From Amblyornis subalaris (Eukaryota; Chordata; Aves; Passeriformes; Ptilonorhynchidae), in contig JACAXG010000124.1 in NCBI GenBank assembly GCA_018881555.1, positions 1,674,001 through 1,738,000 of the forward strand: 64,000 bases of DNA. Reading direction: 5' to 3'. Below, piece after piece: positions 11,722 through 26,400 of the stretch. The position numbers and the translations under genes were made by a program. Each line of letters starts with the position of its first letter. The stretch's first letter is position 1. The notes beneath the pieces are model-generated. The model made no database searches. It was not told the DNA's origin and saw nothing but the letters and a program-made list of their open reading frames with translations.

Positions 11722-14700
11722 TAGGTCACACAAAACAAAATTACAGGAACACTTTGAAATAGATAAGTAAGTTTGGTGTGAAGGCAAAATCTTTCTATCT
11801 CTGCAGTTTATACTGAATTACTAGACAGAATTCGTGAACTCCAAAACAGACATGTGGAAACATCCACAGTATTAGCCTTCCTTTTTGACATTTAATAGCA
11901 TGAAAGTGGGAAAAATTCAAGAAAAACAGCACACGCTTAGCTCACTGCACAGAAAGTTAGATGACACCAAAAATGCTATCCCAAGAATAAAAAATTCATA
12001 ATGACAACAAAATTAAAAGACTGTCTTTGTAAATTCAAAGGTCATTTGCAAGGTTTCACCAGCACCTTTTACAATCTTTACTAATGAAAATAATCCAGCC
12101 TTTTCGACATCAGGAAAGAGAGAATGAAAAGGGAAATGGAATGAGTCTAATTCCCATGGTTGCCAGAATATTTTTTACAAATAAAATTACTTCAGTTTAA
12201 CTTTTTTATGAAAAAAGAAAAATCAGCTGTTTGAGGAACATGGGTTTTTACAGATTTTACATTTTTTCTTAATCTAAATCTGTTCTGACCTTTGTGGTTC
12301 TGCCTCTATGGTGGGATCTGAGAGTATCTGTTATTTCCTGGGTGCAAGTGCATGTGCCTGATTCCACACCAGCATAAGAATTACTCATTACGCGCGTATT
12401 GTTTCCAAGGAGGAACNCATTTAAGGGAATGGTCTGGAGGAGAATCACAGAATACTCCTCTCTCTTAGCACCAGAAACCTAAATTCACTTAACTGGGCCT
12501 TCCAATTTAGGGAGTATTTCCTAATCATGAGGAACTTAGTAGAATCAGTATTTGCAAATTGTAGATTACTATACTGCTACTTCTCACTCAGAAATATAAA
12601 ATTTNTGTCATATATATTATTGCACATATATATATATGATAAATACATTGTTTCTCTGGCTGGAGCAAATGTACAGTGATAGGTAATGCTAAAATAATTC
12701 TATTGATGTGTTGTGAAAGTGAATTCAGAGCATTTTCTCATGACTGTCTTAATAGTGCTATATAAAAGGAACACAAACCTTTTTTGTCACAGTAAAAAGA
12801 TGATAAGCACAGAATACTGAAAGATATCACTTCCGAAGATATACCAATAACCCAACTATTAGAACTGGTGGGTTCTAACAGCTACTAATACTATGAAAGT
12901 CTGAAAAAAGCAATTCATCACTATCTACAGAGTTGCTGAGACCTAGGATTCAGATTGAGAAACCAAGTATCNTTGAAATATCAGTTGCACTGTGAGCCAT
13001 CGTAGTGGAAAAGAAGGGTGAGAGTGGCAACAGTATGTTACCAACAGATTCTGAAAGACACAGTCTCACAGGCTGCTTTCAGATGACCAAATATAAATGA
13101 GCAAAGGTCATTCATATTAGNGATCCAAAGGCATTGGACTGATCAAATAATTTATTTCACATGCTGGTAGCCACAGAATCTGGTTTGCAGACAGAAAGGG
13201 ACATTGTCATATGGATCTTGACACTGTAAATGTAATCAAGTACACATGGGACTGAAAGGAAAATGGGAAGGCAAGAAGCTCTAGAGAAGTTAAAAGAAAA
13301 AGTGCAATTGTACCTACCGTTATTGTAACAACATGTATTTTCATCATACTATTACCCTTGCATAAGATTTATTTCCCAACTGGTGTGCACCAGGTGTGTT
13401 GCAACTGTTCAGTCCACGGGAAGACGACCTGACTGTTGGCATACAGGATAACCAAGCAAGATGATTTTTACCAGGACTGGAGTCAACATTTTTTTCTACA
13501 ATTCAGAAGTGGTAAGGACTAGNACAGAATAGTAAAAGCTGCAAAAGAGGCATCTACTTCCTCCAACTACTCTATTTCTGGGGAAGTATTTAGCTTAATA
13601 ATTTATGAATATTCATAAATTCCTTAGACATTGACTAAAGCTCAGAATATCCATGTCTCAGATAACCAGTGTTAAAGCCTAAGGGTATATTGCTGGCAAA
13701 TTCCAATGGCAATATTGAATTCAGGGACCACCATAAAGTTACTGCTGCAGAAAGAATAAAATTTTAGCACAGCTTTTTTTGGATATTGACAGTGGCAGAA
13801 TCTTTCAACTGTACATCATAACTCAGAGCTGCTCTAGTAGTATGAATTTAATTTAGCAAAAGCTAGCCTCTGTGAGATGAATATGATATTTCAAATATGG
13901 CAGCATATCATCTTTTAAAACTGAACTTTTGTATTGACAAGGAGTTTAACAAATATGAAGTAAGCTGTATCATTCCTTGAGATGTGTTTCTCCAGCATGA
14001 ATTCCCACAGAATATTCCTGCAGAGCTTCCTCATTCCTGCATCTAGCTCCATGAGCCAATAGGACATCTCTTACTAGACCAATGTTCACTAGAAACAAAG
14101 ACAGGGGATTAGAAAGTGTTGGAGAACCCTGAGTGAAATTTGAATTTATGCAAATTCTATTCAGTTACGATATGCCAGAAGAGAGCCACATGAATTTTTA
14201 CAAACACCATCAAGTTTTGCAAGACACAAGTAAACAAAAGAGACTTCCTCAACACAAATACTGATGGAAGACACAAATACATAAATTTTTTTGAAAAATA
14301 GACTATCAATTATGAGAAATTTTTTTTTACATTCCCAGCCTATCATAAGTTTTTCTTGAAAACACTGTAAAAATAACATAAGCAATATAAAATCCTGATC
14401 TCTATAAGACAGCAACTGATTTCCTGCAACAGACTGACAGACTACAATCTAGAACTTGCCACTGTGAAAAACATTTTAAGCAGTTCTTTCTTATCACCCA
14501 AAACATCTTGACTCAGTTTATGCAGGTCTCATGACTGCAATGCTTAAAATGTACACTCAAATTACGTTTTCCTCATTCTGTCCCAACACTTAGGAAAATG
14601 ATAGTTCTTTTCCAGTTTGTAAACAGATATGAAATTTTCTCAGGCCAACATTGTACACTGTGCTTTTTTGGAAAACAAAGCATAAGGATATCCCTTATAT

Positions 14701-17700
14701 TTTTTTCAAAAATTGCTGAAGGTTAAAAATACAATAATGAATACAGATAGAACAACATTCCAAAAAGACAGAGTCTCCTTAAGACATGCAAGCCTATGCA
14801 GAATTTGTGGTAGAAATAGCAGTAGGGGTTTCCACGGTAATGATTCAGTCATTAAATGATTGTGAACTGCTATCCTGCTCACATTAGTAAATTATGCAGC
14901 AGTTAAAATCATTCACTAGCTGGATCTGTCTTGGGGGACATTTATTTCATGGCTGGGCTATTACCACAATTTATATAGCAGACATACCTGCTTTTAGCTC
15001 ATTCAGATAACTAAGCAGTCTTTAAACAGGTTTGTAGCCTGACACAGTCATCCATTCTAACACCTACCCCTCTCATGTGCAGGACTAAATACTGTATTGA
15101 ACTGCTATTTTTAAGGCTCTGACAAGAGTAATAAGATACCACCCCACAAATTCTAACTGGTTTGTCCTCCAAGCGGCATGTATTTGGATAAGGATAGCAC
15201 AAAATAGACTCTAAATTGATCCCCAGTTAAGGGCCAAAGAGCAAGAATCCAATCCATTTCTAGGTGAAGTCAAGACTTAAATTTTCATTTGATTCTGTAA
15301 ATACCTNGGGGTCTTACAGATGCTTTAGACACCCTCGTAGACTTCTTGTTCTCTTCAGAGAGACAAACACATCTGTACACAGACNAATGTTTTCAAAAGA
15401 GGGGCAACTTGGCTACGTTTGTGGTTGCAGTTACCTTACACTCAACCATCAAACAGGTTGTTTCATGGATCTGTTTCTCTCTACAGAAAAATTACTTAGG
15501 GAAGTAAACACAGACTCTCTCCTCACTCTTCTGCAACACTTGTGCAAAACTGATCCTCCACTCTAGTATTTTCTGTTCATACATGATTTTTTTTCACTCA
15601 GTAAATATCTTTNTAAAGGAATAATATTTAGGGAGTCTTACAAAGTACCAACCACTTGACTGGATCCACTGATTTGCTTCATGCATGCAGATATTTGACC
15701 AAAATCGCATAAGCATTAGCTTTGAAGACCAAAAAGAGAAGTTCATTCTTTTGAAAGCCCCTATGTACCTATATTTTTAGTATTTTTGCTTTCATAAGGA
15801 AGGACATATTTACCAGGGGACACATACAGGATTTACAGTTCCTGCTTGACCCCATTTGCTCTGCACAGATTGATATGCTCTCCATGTCACATTACAGAGG
15901 ATGTGTTGTGCTGTTCAATAGCACCCTTATTCACATCCTGACTGCATCCAGTCCTGCTGTATAGCAGTACTGTGTGAACAGATTGCTTTCATGACAGTTT
16001 TGAAACTCAGAGGGAGCCAGTTTGAATCGCAATTTTATTTTTAACCATNCTACAAGGGATGTCTACAATCTAAGACACAACTGTCTCCAACATGATGCCA
16101 GCGTAAATAAGTGGATAGTTCTGAATGGTTACCTTACATAACTTTAAAGGGCAAGTCACGATCCTGGAGAGATTCAGAGTCCTAGTACCCAGTTTGCAAA
16201 AAATCTTGCCCTTTTTTTTAGTTCCCACCTTATCCTGAATAACCAGAGTAGTATGACTCAGAGGACTGGATAAGCTTCCCAATCATCTATTTCACAAAAG
16301 TACTTCAAGCACTTTTTAAACATTTTCAACTACAATTGTGTGATTATTTTAGCCCTTTGCACTTACGCTCTGAAATGCTCAAATTAAAGAAGACCAATTA
16401 TGCACATTCTTTTTTACAGGATGATACTTATCTCAAGTGGTGTAATTGGCACTTTGGTTATGTGTACATTGTGTAATGCAGTGCAATACAGAGATATCCA
16501 GCCTGACAGGAAAGAACACAATCATGGTAATTACAAGAGTGCAGACAACGTGGAAGGGAGGGAACTTTGAGCAAAATTAACTTCCGGAACAAAACCTTCT
16601 TTAGCATCCACACTCGGGCTCCTCTAAACAGCTTTAGAATATTTTTACCAGTGAATAAATCAAAGTGTCATGCAGTAATTGTCTTTGATAGACAAGGAAA
16701 AATGTTTGTGTGTCATTACTGAATCCTACTAAAGCAGATTTATTTTAATCAACCAACTCCATTCTCCTTTACTAGAGAGAAGCCCAAGTCTTCCAGAATA
16801 AATGGCCANCTGATTACACAGTCTCTGGGGCCTTATTGCTCTGCCTGGATAGTTATTATCCTATCAAGGTTTCCATGACAACTTTCTTTGGTAACAATGG
16901 CCACCAAATAAAGCCATTCATTTAAAGTGATAGGACACATTTTGGTTCCAAGCTACGTGCACTGAACTTTCACTTTCCATCTTATTCTATCTATTCTGAG
17001 GGATACTCGCAAGGGATTCCCAACTTCTTTAGCCACATGTTGTATTCTCCACTGGATTAAGGCTCCTACAAAGTGAAATCCACTTTTCACTTGTGGAACA
17101 ATTAAGTGAAATCCAAAGATGTTGTCAGGACTGAATAGGAGAGAAGAAATAAATGAATCACATGGAGATAAGATCATATGCACCACCTACTGCTATGTAA
17201 GAAGGGCCAGATACCATGTAATTTACCTACTTTTTGCAAAAGCATGTGGACTCATTCAACAGCTGTGCTGCATCCCACTAGAGGCAATATCATACAGGCA
17301 GACAGAAAATACCATCCTGGAGAAGGATTTCTGAGAAACACAAGGAGTTAGCAATTAGCTATAAATTGCTTAATTAATGAAGAATAAAATTATTATACTA
17401 ATTAGTCTTGTGACTATAGACTGATTTAAGAACTGCTGATAAGTACTATTATTAGTCAGCAATGCAGCCATATGATACAGTAGTTCATTTGCTTTAGAAA
17501 AGATGAAACTGTAAGAAGTTAATGCTCTTTCTGATTTATAGAAATTTAACTGCTTGCCTCCTGTCACTGTTAGCAGTCATGTGGTTAAATCACCTTGCCT
17601 CATTTTAAAGAAACAAAAATAGAGATTTTTAAAAATTATTTCAATTCTTAATGTCTCTCACGACAAAACTCTCCATTTAGTGGGCATCTTGGGTTTTGCC

Positions 17701-18727
17701 TCATACTACAAAAAACACTTGGTTACCAATATCATATTATACATTTAGTTGCTAAGATGATGAGTGTGCCATCAGCTGTAGGATAAAGACAATGGTTCTT
17801 TATGTTTTAGAGCTGTTTTCAGGTGTATGTACACACTGTAATAACTATGTAATAATCCTGCCTTCCTCAAATTATGTTTCTGATGGCTCATTTGATTTAT
17901 TCTGGATTTTAAAATATTTTTCCCCCTAAAAATGAAGCAAAATTTAAAACTATTTTAAATAGAATTTTAACTTAAATGTTGCAAAAATATACTTTTGGGA
18001 GGGGTTGGAAAGGAAGAAGAATATATTAGTCATCTCACAAAGCAAAGCTAAAATATTAACAATGAATAAGAGAGAAAACAATGGCAAAGTTAAACTCCAG
18101 CTTTTTACAAAGTATAAATCAAATTTTAAATCATTTTCTTAGGACTCTTGCAGATGGTCACTTCTCACATAACTAATTGAGCATGGAGCCTGCTTTGCAC
18201 TGGAGTCCCTGCCTGCTCTACGGTACTCCATTCAAAGGAAAACCTAGAAGAAACTTCATGTAAGCAGCAAGCTTTCTGGGGAGTGTCCAGTCCACAGCTC
18301 TTGAACCTTCTTGCTGACCGAGGATCACTATACAGAGAGCAGTGCTGGGCTGCACCAGCCACTACAAAGCTTTTAGCAATCAGGACACCTGGAGAGCAAG
18401 GGTGGGTCTACAGAACAGGAAACTTCTGAAAGCTTTAATGAAGAAGATGACTTTGAAGTGGGTAATTTTTTCTACCTTCAACTCCCATCTGAACCAAAAG
18501 TCTAAATCTCTGCATTCTCCACGGAAAACACTACAGTCTTCTCAGCCTAATCACTTTACTTTGGATTGTTGGTTAACAGCCCAATTGATATTTTCATCAA
18601 AATTTGGCCCGTAACATATTGTTGTCCTAGTAAAAAATCTGTATAGTATTAAGAGTAGTAATTTGCAAATTTTTCTTAGGAAACCAGCCTCATTGGATCA
18701 GTCTTTGTCTTTGAAAGAAAAGCATTC
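11722..18727. other. Gene-free intergenic stretch
   Basis: Seven kilobases of AT-rich sequence with scattered short open frames, none with a recognisable domain. A short (AT)n run sits at 12626-12637. I could not identify tRNA genes, snRNA genes or exons. Parts may be regulatory, which cannot be judged from sequence alone. Confidence 0.5.
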
Positions 18728-20404
18728 CAACCACACTTCCTGAGTTGCAAAAGCAGGGATTGGGAGAATGAAGAACTTTCCTCTTGTAGGAGAAGATCAG
18801 GTCCAAGACCATCTAAGGAACATGAAGGTGCACAGGTCCCTGAGGCCTGATGAGATTCATTTGTGGGTCCTGTGGGAACTGGCAGAAGAACTGGCTAAGC
18901 CACTACCTATCATATTTGAGAAGTTGTTGAAGTCTTGTGAAGTTCCCACTGACTGGAAAACAGGAAGAATAACCCCTATTTTTGAAAAGGGAAATAAGGA
19001 AGATCCAGACAGGTCAGCCAGTCTTACCTCAGTGCCCAGCAAGATCACAGNGCAGATCCTCCTGGAAATATGCAATGGCATGTGGGAAATAAGAAAATGA
19101 TTGGTGACAGCCAGCATGGCTTCATTAAGGGCAAACAATGCCTGACGAATTTGGTGTCCAGGGTTACAGCATTGGTGGATAAGGAAAAGGCAACTGATGT
19201 CATCTACCTGGTCTTGTGCAAAGCATTTTACATTCTTCCACATGACATCCTTGTCTTTAAACTGGAGAGAGATGGATTTGATGGAAGGATATCCACTCGG
19301 TGGATAAAGAATNGGCTGGATGGTCACACTCAAAGAGTTGTGGTCAATGTCTCTATGCCTCTATGTCCAAGGAGACCAGTGATGAGTCAGTGGCTCAGTG
19401 TCCAAGTAGTGACCAGTGACAAGTGGTGTCCTCAGGGGTCAGTATTGAGACAGGTGCCATTTTAACATTGCTGTCATTGACATGGACAGTGGGATCGAGG
19501 GCACCCTCAGCAAATTTGCCAACAACACCAAGCTGTGTGGTGCAGTCGATATGCTGGAGGGAAGGCATTGCATCCAGAGGGACCTTGGACAGGCTTGAGA
19601 CNTGGTCCCGTGAGAGCCTCATGAAGTTCAACAGGGCCAACTGTAAGGTCCTGCACCTGGGTTGGGGCAATTCAAAGCACAAGTACAGGCTGGGGAAGAA
19701 TGGATTGAGAGCAGCCCTGAGGAAAAGGACTTAGGAGTGTTTGTGGATGAGGAGCTTGACATGACCTGGTAGCACGTGCTGGCAGCCCAGAAATTCAATC
19801 ACATCCTGGGCTTCATCAAAAGCAGCACGGCCAGCAGGTCAAGGGAGGTGATTCTGCCCCTCTATTTGGTTCTTCTGAAATGCCNCCTGGAGTGCTGCAT
19901 CCAGCTCTGAGGTTCTCGACATAAGAAGGACATGGACTTGTTGAAGCAAGTCCAGAGGAAGTCCATGAAGATGATCAGAGGGCTGGAGCTCTTCTCCGAC
20001 GAAGACAGGCTGAGTGATTTGGGGTTGTTAGGTTAGAAAANGGAAGGCTCCAGGGAGACCTTAGAGCACCCTTCCAGTACCTAAAAGGGGCCTACAAGAT
20101 AGAGAGGGACCTTTTACAAGAGCATGTCGTGATAAGACAAGGGAGAATGGCTTCAAACTGACAGAAAGTAGGTTTACGTTTGATATTAGGAAGAAATTCT
20201 TTACTGTGATGATGATGATGAATCACTGGCACAGGCTGCCTAGAGATGCTGTGTATGCCCCATCCCTGGAAGTGTTCAAGACCAGGTTGGATNGGGTTTT
20301 GAGTCACCTGGTCTAGTGGAAGGTGTCCCTGCCCATAGGAGGGGAGTTGGAACTCTGTGATCTTGAAGGTCCCTTCCAACCCAAACCATTCTGTGATTCT
20401 ATGA
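18728..20404 (+). repeat. CR1 LINE, about 1.7 kb, plus strand
   Basis: The text begins with the linker and reverse-transcriptase part of the CR1 ORF2, with frames reading 'RSLRPDEIHLWVL' near 18830 and 'QHGFIKGKQCLTNLV' near 19110. It continues through 'LDRLE' and 'RANCKVLHLGWGN' near 19580-19680. It ends in the canonical CR1 3' terminus GGTCCCTTCCAACCCAAACC followed by ATTCTGTGATTCTATGA at 20404. Frames are broken by stops and frameshifts, so the copy is dead. It is the longest CR1 copy in the window and is 5'-truncated as usual. Confidence 0.95.
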
Positions 20405-23400
20405 AAAAAGTACTGTTGACCTTTTCTTTAAGAAGACATAGACAGCAAATGCTTTTCTACAGGGTTTCTGAGATGTTATTCCACAATTATATATAACCAA
20501 GGTGTTTGACAAAAATTGTACCCTATTTTATTCAATGGCTTAATGCCAGCTGGTCAGCTGAGAGCCACAGGACTTCGCACAACTGAACAATGGGTCTTGC
20601 TAGAACCTTCTGAAAGTACAGGTGCCTACACTCTTTCTTAGACAATTACAATAATTACTGATCTCAACGCTCACATAATATAACATATATATATTATATA
20701 ATTCATATATTAAAAAATATATAATATATATAATACATCTTGAAACATGTTAAAATTAACTATCATAACTCAATGCATCTTTCTGGGAAGTCTTATGACA
20801 TCGTGTAGATTTGAACATATACACGACTGACAATAGAAACTGAGCACCTAACAGATACCAATTTAAAAAAATAAGTAGTGCTTCAGTGGTGTATTTAGGT
20901 GTTTAAGTGGATAGGTGACACTCTGAAGACACCGAGACTTTAAAAAGTTTGCATTAAAAAGGAGTGGGGTTTAGAACATATTAGTAATACCCAAGATTTT
21001 TGTCTTTACTGCTAATGCACCATGGTCCAATTGTAGTGAAAGCAATTCAACATGAGTTTCCACAAGTCCTTCTTGCAACATCCATCCTGTTTGGTGCTCT
21101 TCATTCCTTCTCTCTTCCTTAATTAGCTCCCTCTGGTTACACAGAATTATTTGAATGATAGAATCAATGTAAGAAATCTTGCTATTCTTTTAAGNCAGCC
21201 TTGTCACTGTAACAAAACAAAAACAAAGACTTGCAACTGCCATATAAATTAGCACATTTTCTACAATGAGGTCTCTGCCTAGCTTCCTCCTGTTCTTTTT
21301 CAGCTGAAATTTTACACCTGTTATCTCCTCTGACTGGCAACAAATAGGAGAGGAGGTAAGTAAAAAAAAAATGGAACAATTAAGGGAAAAATAAGGTAAT
21401 TATGAAGGAGAAAAGCAGTCATGTTGAACTACGTTGTGTTTTGTCGGGCACTACAAATTCTTTAAGCTATGTCTTCCTAAACAATCCAAAACCTTAAGCC
21501 TTTTTTTTGCAGTTAGATTTGTTGAAAACTGGGACCAGAAAGACAGGGATGAAATGGCCAGGAAACAGGTACAGCTGAGACCCTGCCACTCATCAGCCAA
21601 TGCTGATACCTCGGTAAGAGCACATTATATAAGAGAACAAGCCTACCAGTAAGAAAGCATATAGCTTTCTTCATTAAGTAACAGCTTTTAGTCCTACTTT
21701 GGATTTGCCTTTTTGGTTTTTTTTGGTGACCCGCAATGGTAAGAACTTTCATTTGGAGTTGTTTCTTTTCTTAATCTGCTGGCACGTGTAATTTAATAAG
21801 AGGGTTTAATTCCCTTTTGCTCTGAGAAAAGTAGAATAAGGAGCTTGTCTTACAATAGCGGGTGTATTTATCTTTTTGCTGACAAAGCAACAACTGCTGA
21901 TTAGCAGAGGTAGTAGCTAAGTTGTCTTGAGATCAAGCACTATAAAGAATGTAAAAAAAAATAGTTAAAGTGTGAGGGAGTTGACTGGTAAGATCTGGGT
22001 TACTTGGTTGAACTGAAGTAATTTGGCTCTAAATGTGACACAAAACTGTGCACTGAGGCATCTTGTATATAGTGTTCCTAAGCTTAGAATATATTTTTAA
22101 ATACAACAGGTATTTATCAAACTGTTTTCTTGTGTAAATACAGAATAACATGCAAAGGGGATGAAGAGAGACACTGTCCTGTAATTTTTCACCAATGCAA
22201 CATGAATATTCTTCTGCTGTTTGTTGAAAAAGGTGGAGTTGATAAACGTAAGACAGTTGGTCTCTAAACTGGAAAACTGATCTCTCTGGATGTGGAGACT
22301 TGCATCTGTGTAGTTCTGGATGAGACTCTTGATGTTTTTATCTTTTTATGTGGTAGTGTTTGTTTGGTTTTGGTGAAGTTTTTTTCTTGTTAGCTGGGGA
22401 TCTCTTTTTAAGGCTTTTTTTTTTGTTTTCGGATGTTATGGATTTTTCTTTGAGGGAGGTGTGGTATTTTTTTTAAAGCCAACTTGGCTAGCCAATACTA
22501 ACAACTGTTACCTCCGGAGTCCCTAGGAGGGGTGGCATATCAGCTCACAAGACAGAGGCAATGCCTGTGTATTTCTTGTCAAAATATTATGAAAGAAAAA
22601 AGTGCTTAAAGCTTGTATTGTGCTGGTAATTAAGTTAATGGTGTATAAAGCTGTTAGACTACTATAAGTAGGTGATCAAATGCAGTTTCAGTATACCAGA
22701 GAATATCCCTAATCCCTAAGAGCTGTGGGCATTTGTGGCTTGTGAAAAGTAGTATATCTCAACAGAGACAAAGCTTAAATTTACAAGATCTCGACAGGGA
22801 ACACATGATGATAAAGACAAAATCCTATTGTGAAAGAAGTATTCATTACCTTTGGGGCCTATTAAGTAGGCTCCTGGAAGTTGAGGAAGCATGTCAGATC
22901 TTCCTGCGGTGTGAAAGGCCTGGTCTTTTGGACATACTGTATTTGCAGCTTCCCAGTGGAGTCTGTCCTAACTGGATTACTGCACTAAGGGCAGATTCAG
23001 CTCTGATGTGAAAGAAGCAAAAAGCCCAAGACTACAGCATAAAGGGGAAATGCCAGGCTCCACCTTCTCCCACATCCCAACGAGAGAAGGGTTGTTTCCC
23101 AATACTGGGCATAAGCCTGCCTTAGACAGTGGTATTTTCTTTGCATATGTTCTAACTGTGGGTGAGGGCTTTAGACAGATTTCCCTGCTGTGACACATGT
23201 TTATGGTAGCTTATAGTAACAAGGCAGATGAATGGCGAAGGGGATTACAAAAAAACAGAGTAGGATATTGTCAGTGCTCCCTATGTTGTACAATGACACA
23301 GCAAAGCAATCCCAGGTGAGCATCACACCTGACTGGTTCTAGACTGGAAACAGTAGAGCTGTGCCAGCTTAGTGCTGCACCTGAATTAATTTGTCACGCT

Positions 23401-26400
23401 TATAGACAGAAAGAGTAACTTATTTGGGAACAGACTGTGCTATGCTACACAGCTCTAAGCACTGAAGCTGTTAGCTGGGAATGGCACGGTGAGAATATGT
23501 GGTATTTTGTGTTACTAGCTAGTAGAAGTTTACTGTACTGCTACACTAGAAGCCATATGGAGTAGAAACATCTGAGCGGGTCTGAGGGAAGAGCTTTAAA
23601 TATGAACACAAGTCCAAAGTTGATGTTATACTTCAGTACTGCCTCTAAGATTCATGCTAAACCGAATTTTTGTTCCTTTTAATGTTTTGTGGTTGCCAGG
23701 GTGCCCAGAAAAATGCAAGAAAGGCTTCTTAAAGAAGTTGCCAAATATAATTGGATTGTTCACCCTAAACCATATACTCNGCCCTCAGATTTAGGGACTC
23801 TCACAGCAGTAATGGCTACAAAAGTTATGATTTGCAAGTGGTTTATCAGAAAATCTAGACTACTGCCTCTCAGGATGTCAAAACACAAAACTGGATTTAC
23901 CCTGCTTGTGAAGAATCTTGCCTGTCAGTTACAGCCAGCAATTCTCTGTCTCTCTCAGATAATAGGAATATGATCAATTCTCCCAACTGAGTTGCTGAGT
24001 TCCTGACTCACTCTAGCCTAAGCCGAAGTGACTCAGAGCCACAATTTTCTACCTCCTCACCGCATTATTTGTTGGGGGAGGAAACCAAAGCATATGTACT
24101 AGATAAAATGTTAATACCATCAGCCGGCACTTAGTGGGTGCATATTATTTCATTATTTGTATTGATTGTCAACCTAATATCCAGTGACAGCAGAATGTGA
24201 ATTAGTGGGAGGTAGTGTGAACAAATACATTATGAAAGACATGCCAGTCTTGGAAGTTACTAATGGTAAAGCAATGTATGCAGGGTTTGTCTCGCTGGTA
24301 AGCATGTTTATCAAGTGATTCTTCTTGCATATTAAAAATGTGAAACTTCACAAGGGGTATCTACTAAGTAGTCATTGATTTAAAATAACTTCTTGTTAGA
24401 CTACTTTTATACATCAGACCAAAAGTTTTCATTTTTCATTTACTGCCTCCAGTGGCACCTGTTTGACTTTATACTTTTTTTCTTCCTTAGCAGTATGCAG
24501 TATTTTGTACCTAGGCAGGAAAGAGTCTAAGGTGAAAAGTTGCAGACTAATAGAACCAGAATATCCATATGTGACAAAAAAACATAACTGCAAAAAAGTA
24601 TAGTACCTAGATTGCCTGGTTCAATCTATCTTGGCTCAGATATCCAACCAGAAATAAAATCGGATTAGACCTACTAACTCAATGGTTCTACTTTCACCAG
24701 GGGAAACATTGTTTTGGATAGGTATTCACATTAGCAGCCCTTTATAGGAGTAGATTCTTACAGGAAAACTCTTAACTCCCTGGGATAATGCATTCAGATG
24801 AACTGTGCCTCACTGTTCTTTGAACATACATGCTGTGCTTCCAGGTAAACCAGGCAATTTATAAGAAACAGTATGTCTATGGCCATCTCTAAAACTTAAC
24901 TGGTAGGTATGGCAAATGGTTCTACATAAATTGCAGTTCTGCACAACCACAGGCCTCACAAGTAATTTAAAGGTAGGATAGTGTAAATGTTCTGTGTTCC
25001 AAGCATTCATAATTAATATGATCAGAATGCTTTCCCTATATTCAAAATAGAGCAGAAAGAAAGGGTTTGGCTTGCCGTAAAATACTACTGCCACCTTAAA
25101 ATCATAGTCTACCGCTAGCTCCAGATGTAAATAAACAGTGGTTCAAATGATGGATTACAGCTGTAGCAAGGTGTCAGTTTAAACTCTTGTCAAGAGCAGT
25201 TATTGCAAGGATCACCAAATTGACGCCTAAATAATACTGATTTCTCTTCGAAGATATTTAACTTCCAAGTTCTTCACAGGAAGACTACTGTGTATCTTTA
25301 CCCATATTCTGTTTTAAATATTCACACTACAAAGCAGCCTGAATCCTCTAGTTTGTCTCAGGAAATATATGTCCTGCAGCATCCTGATCAATTTTCTTCC
25401 AGTTATGACTTTTTTTTTTCCCCCCTCTCCTCCCACTGTATTCTTTCATTTATCCTGGTGTATATAGTCTACCTTGCAGAACTGCAAGGGGAGCTGGCAG
25501 GGATCCAGGACAACCTGTCAGCACAAGCAGCAGTGAGGTGATGAGTCAGCAGAGGCACTGTGTGTCTTTGCGGTCTGCTGCAGCACCGCTCGCTCCCAAC
25601 CTTCCTGGAGGCAAGTCTTGCCTTTGACATTGAAAAGTGTCCACGGTTCCTGCTCATCCTTATTTTGATGAAAGGGAGGACATGTCCTTCACTGAACCTG
25701 AAAACGTGGAGCTGCTGTAGAGAAGCTAATAACCCAAGTAACAGAGGCTCTGTGCGATCTGAGGATTATTTGAGGCTTAACCTGAGAACAAGGCTGGCAG
25801 TTTTGTAAAGCAACTCATTAAGAACCTTCACATAAACGGCAGTGTTGAAACTATTTTAAAATAGCGTAATTTCACTGCATTTGTGCCACACTGCATTGTG
25901 TACATCCCCAATGTGATAGCTGCACACAGAAAAATCCAACAGATGCTACCACACACTGTGATTACTTAGAATAAGACAAAATTACCTAGGGTTCAGAAAT
26001 AAGATGTCTACTTTTAAAGGAGTTACATTGAAAGGACATCAACGTGGCCACTCGTGTATTCAGGCATTTATTTTGTCTTCATTCTTTACACCGCCTTTTT
26101 AATAAGAAGAATTTAAATGGCTCCCTCTTGTGTCAAGAAAAATGCAGTATCATGTTTGGCAAAAATTAGTCCTCGAGCAGAAATTAGAATTTATCTATAT
26201 TTATACTGCACAGTCTAGTTATCAGTATGCTGTGGTGACTGATGAGACTGAACACACTTATCCCTTGCTGCTCAGGTACTCTTTGAAACTACCTAAAAGA
26301 AGTTCCTTAAACAGTTACCTTTCAGGTGCATACGATGAAGGGTAGGCAAAAATAGCTTGTGAACCATATGTATTGCACCCCATCTAATTTGTTAATGCAA

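Noticed and set aside
18857..19333. 158-residue minus-strand open frame
   Set aside because: It is the complement of a CR1 reverse-transcriptase region, not a gene.
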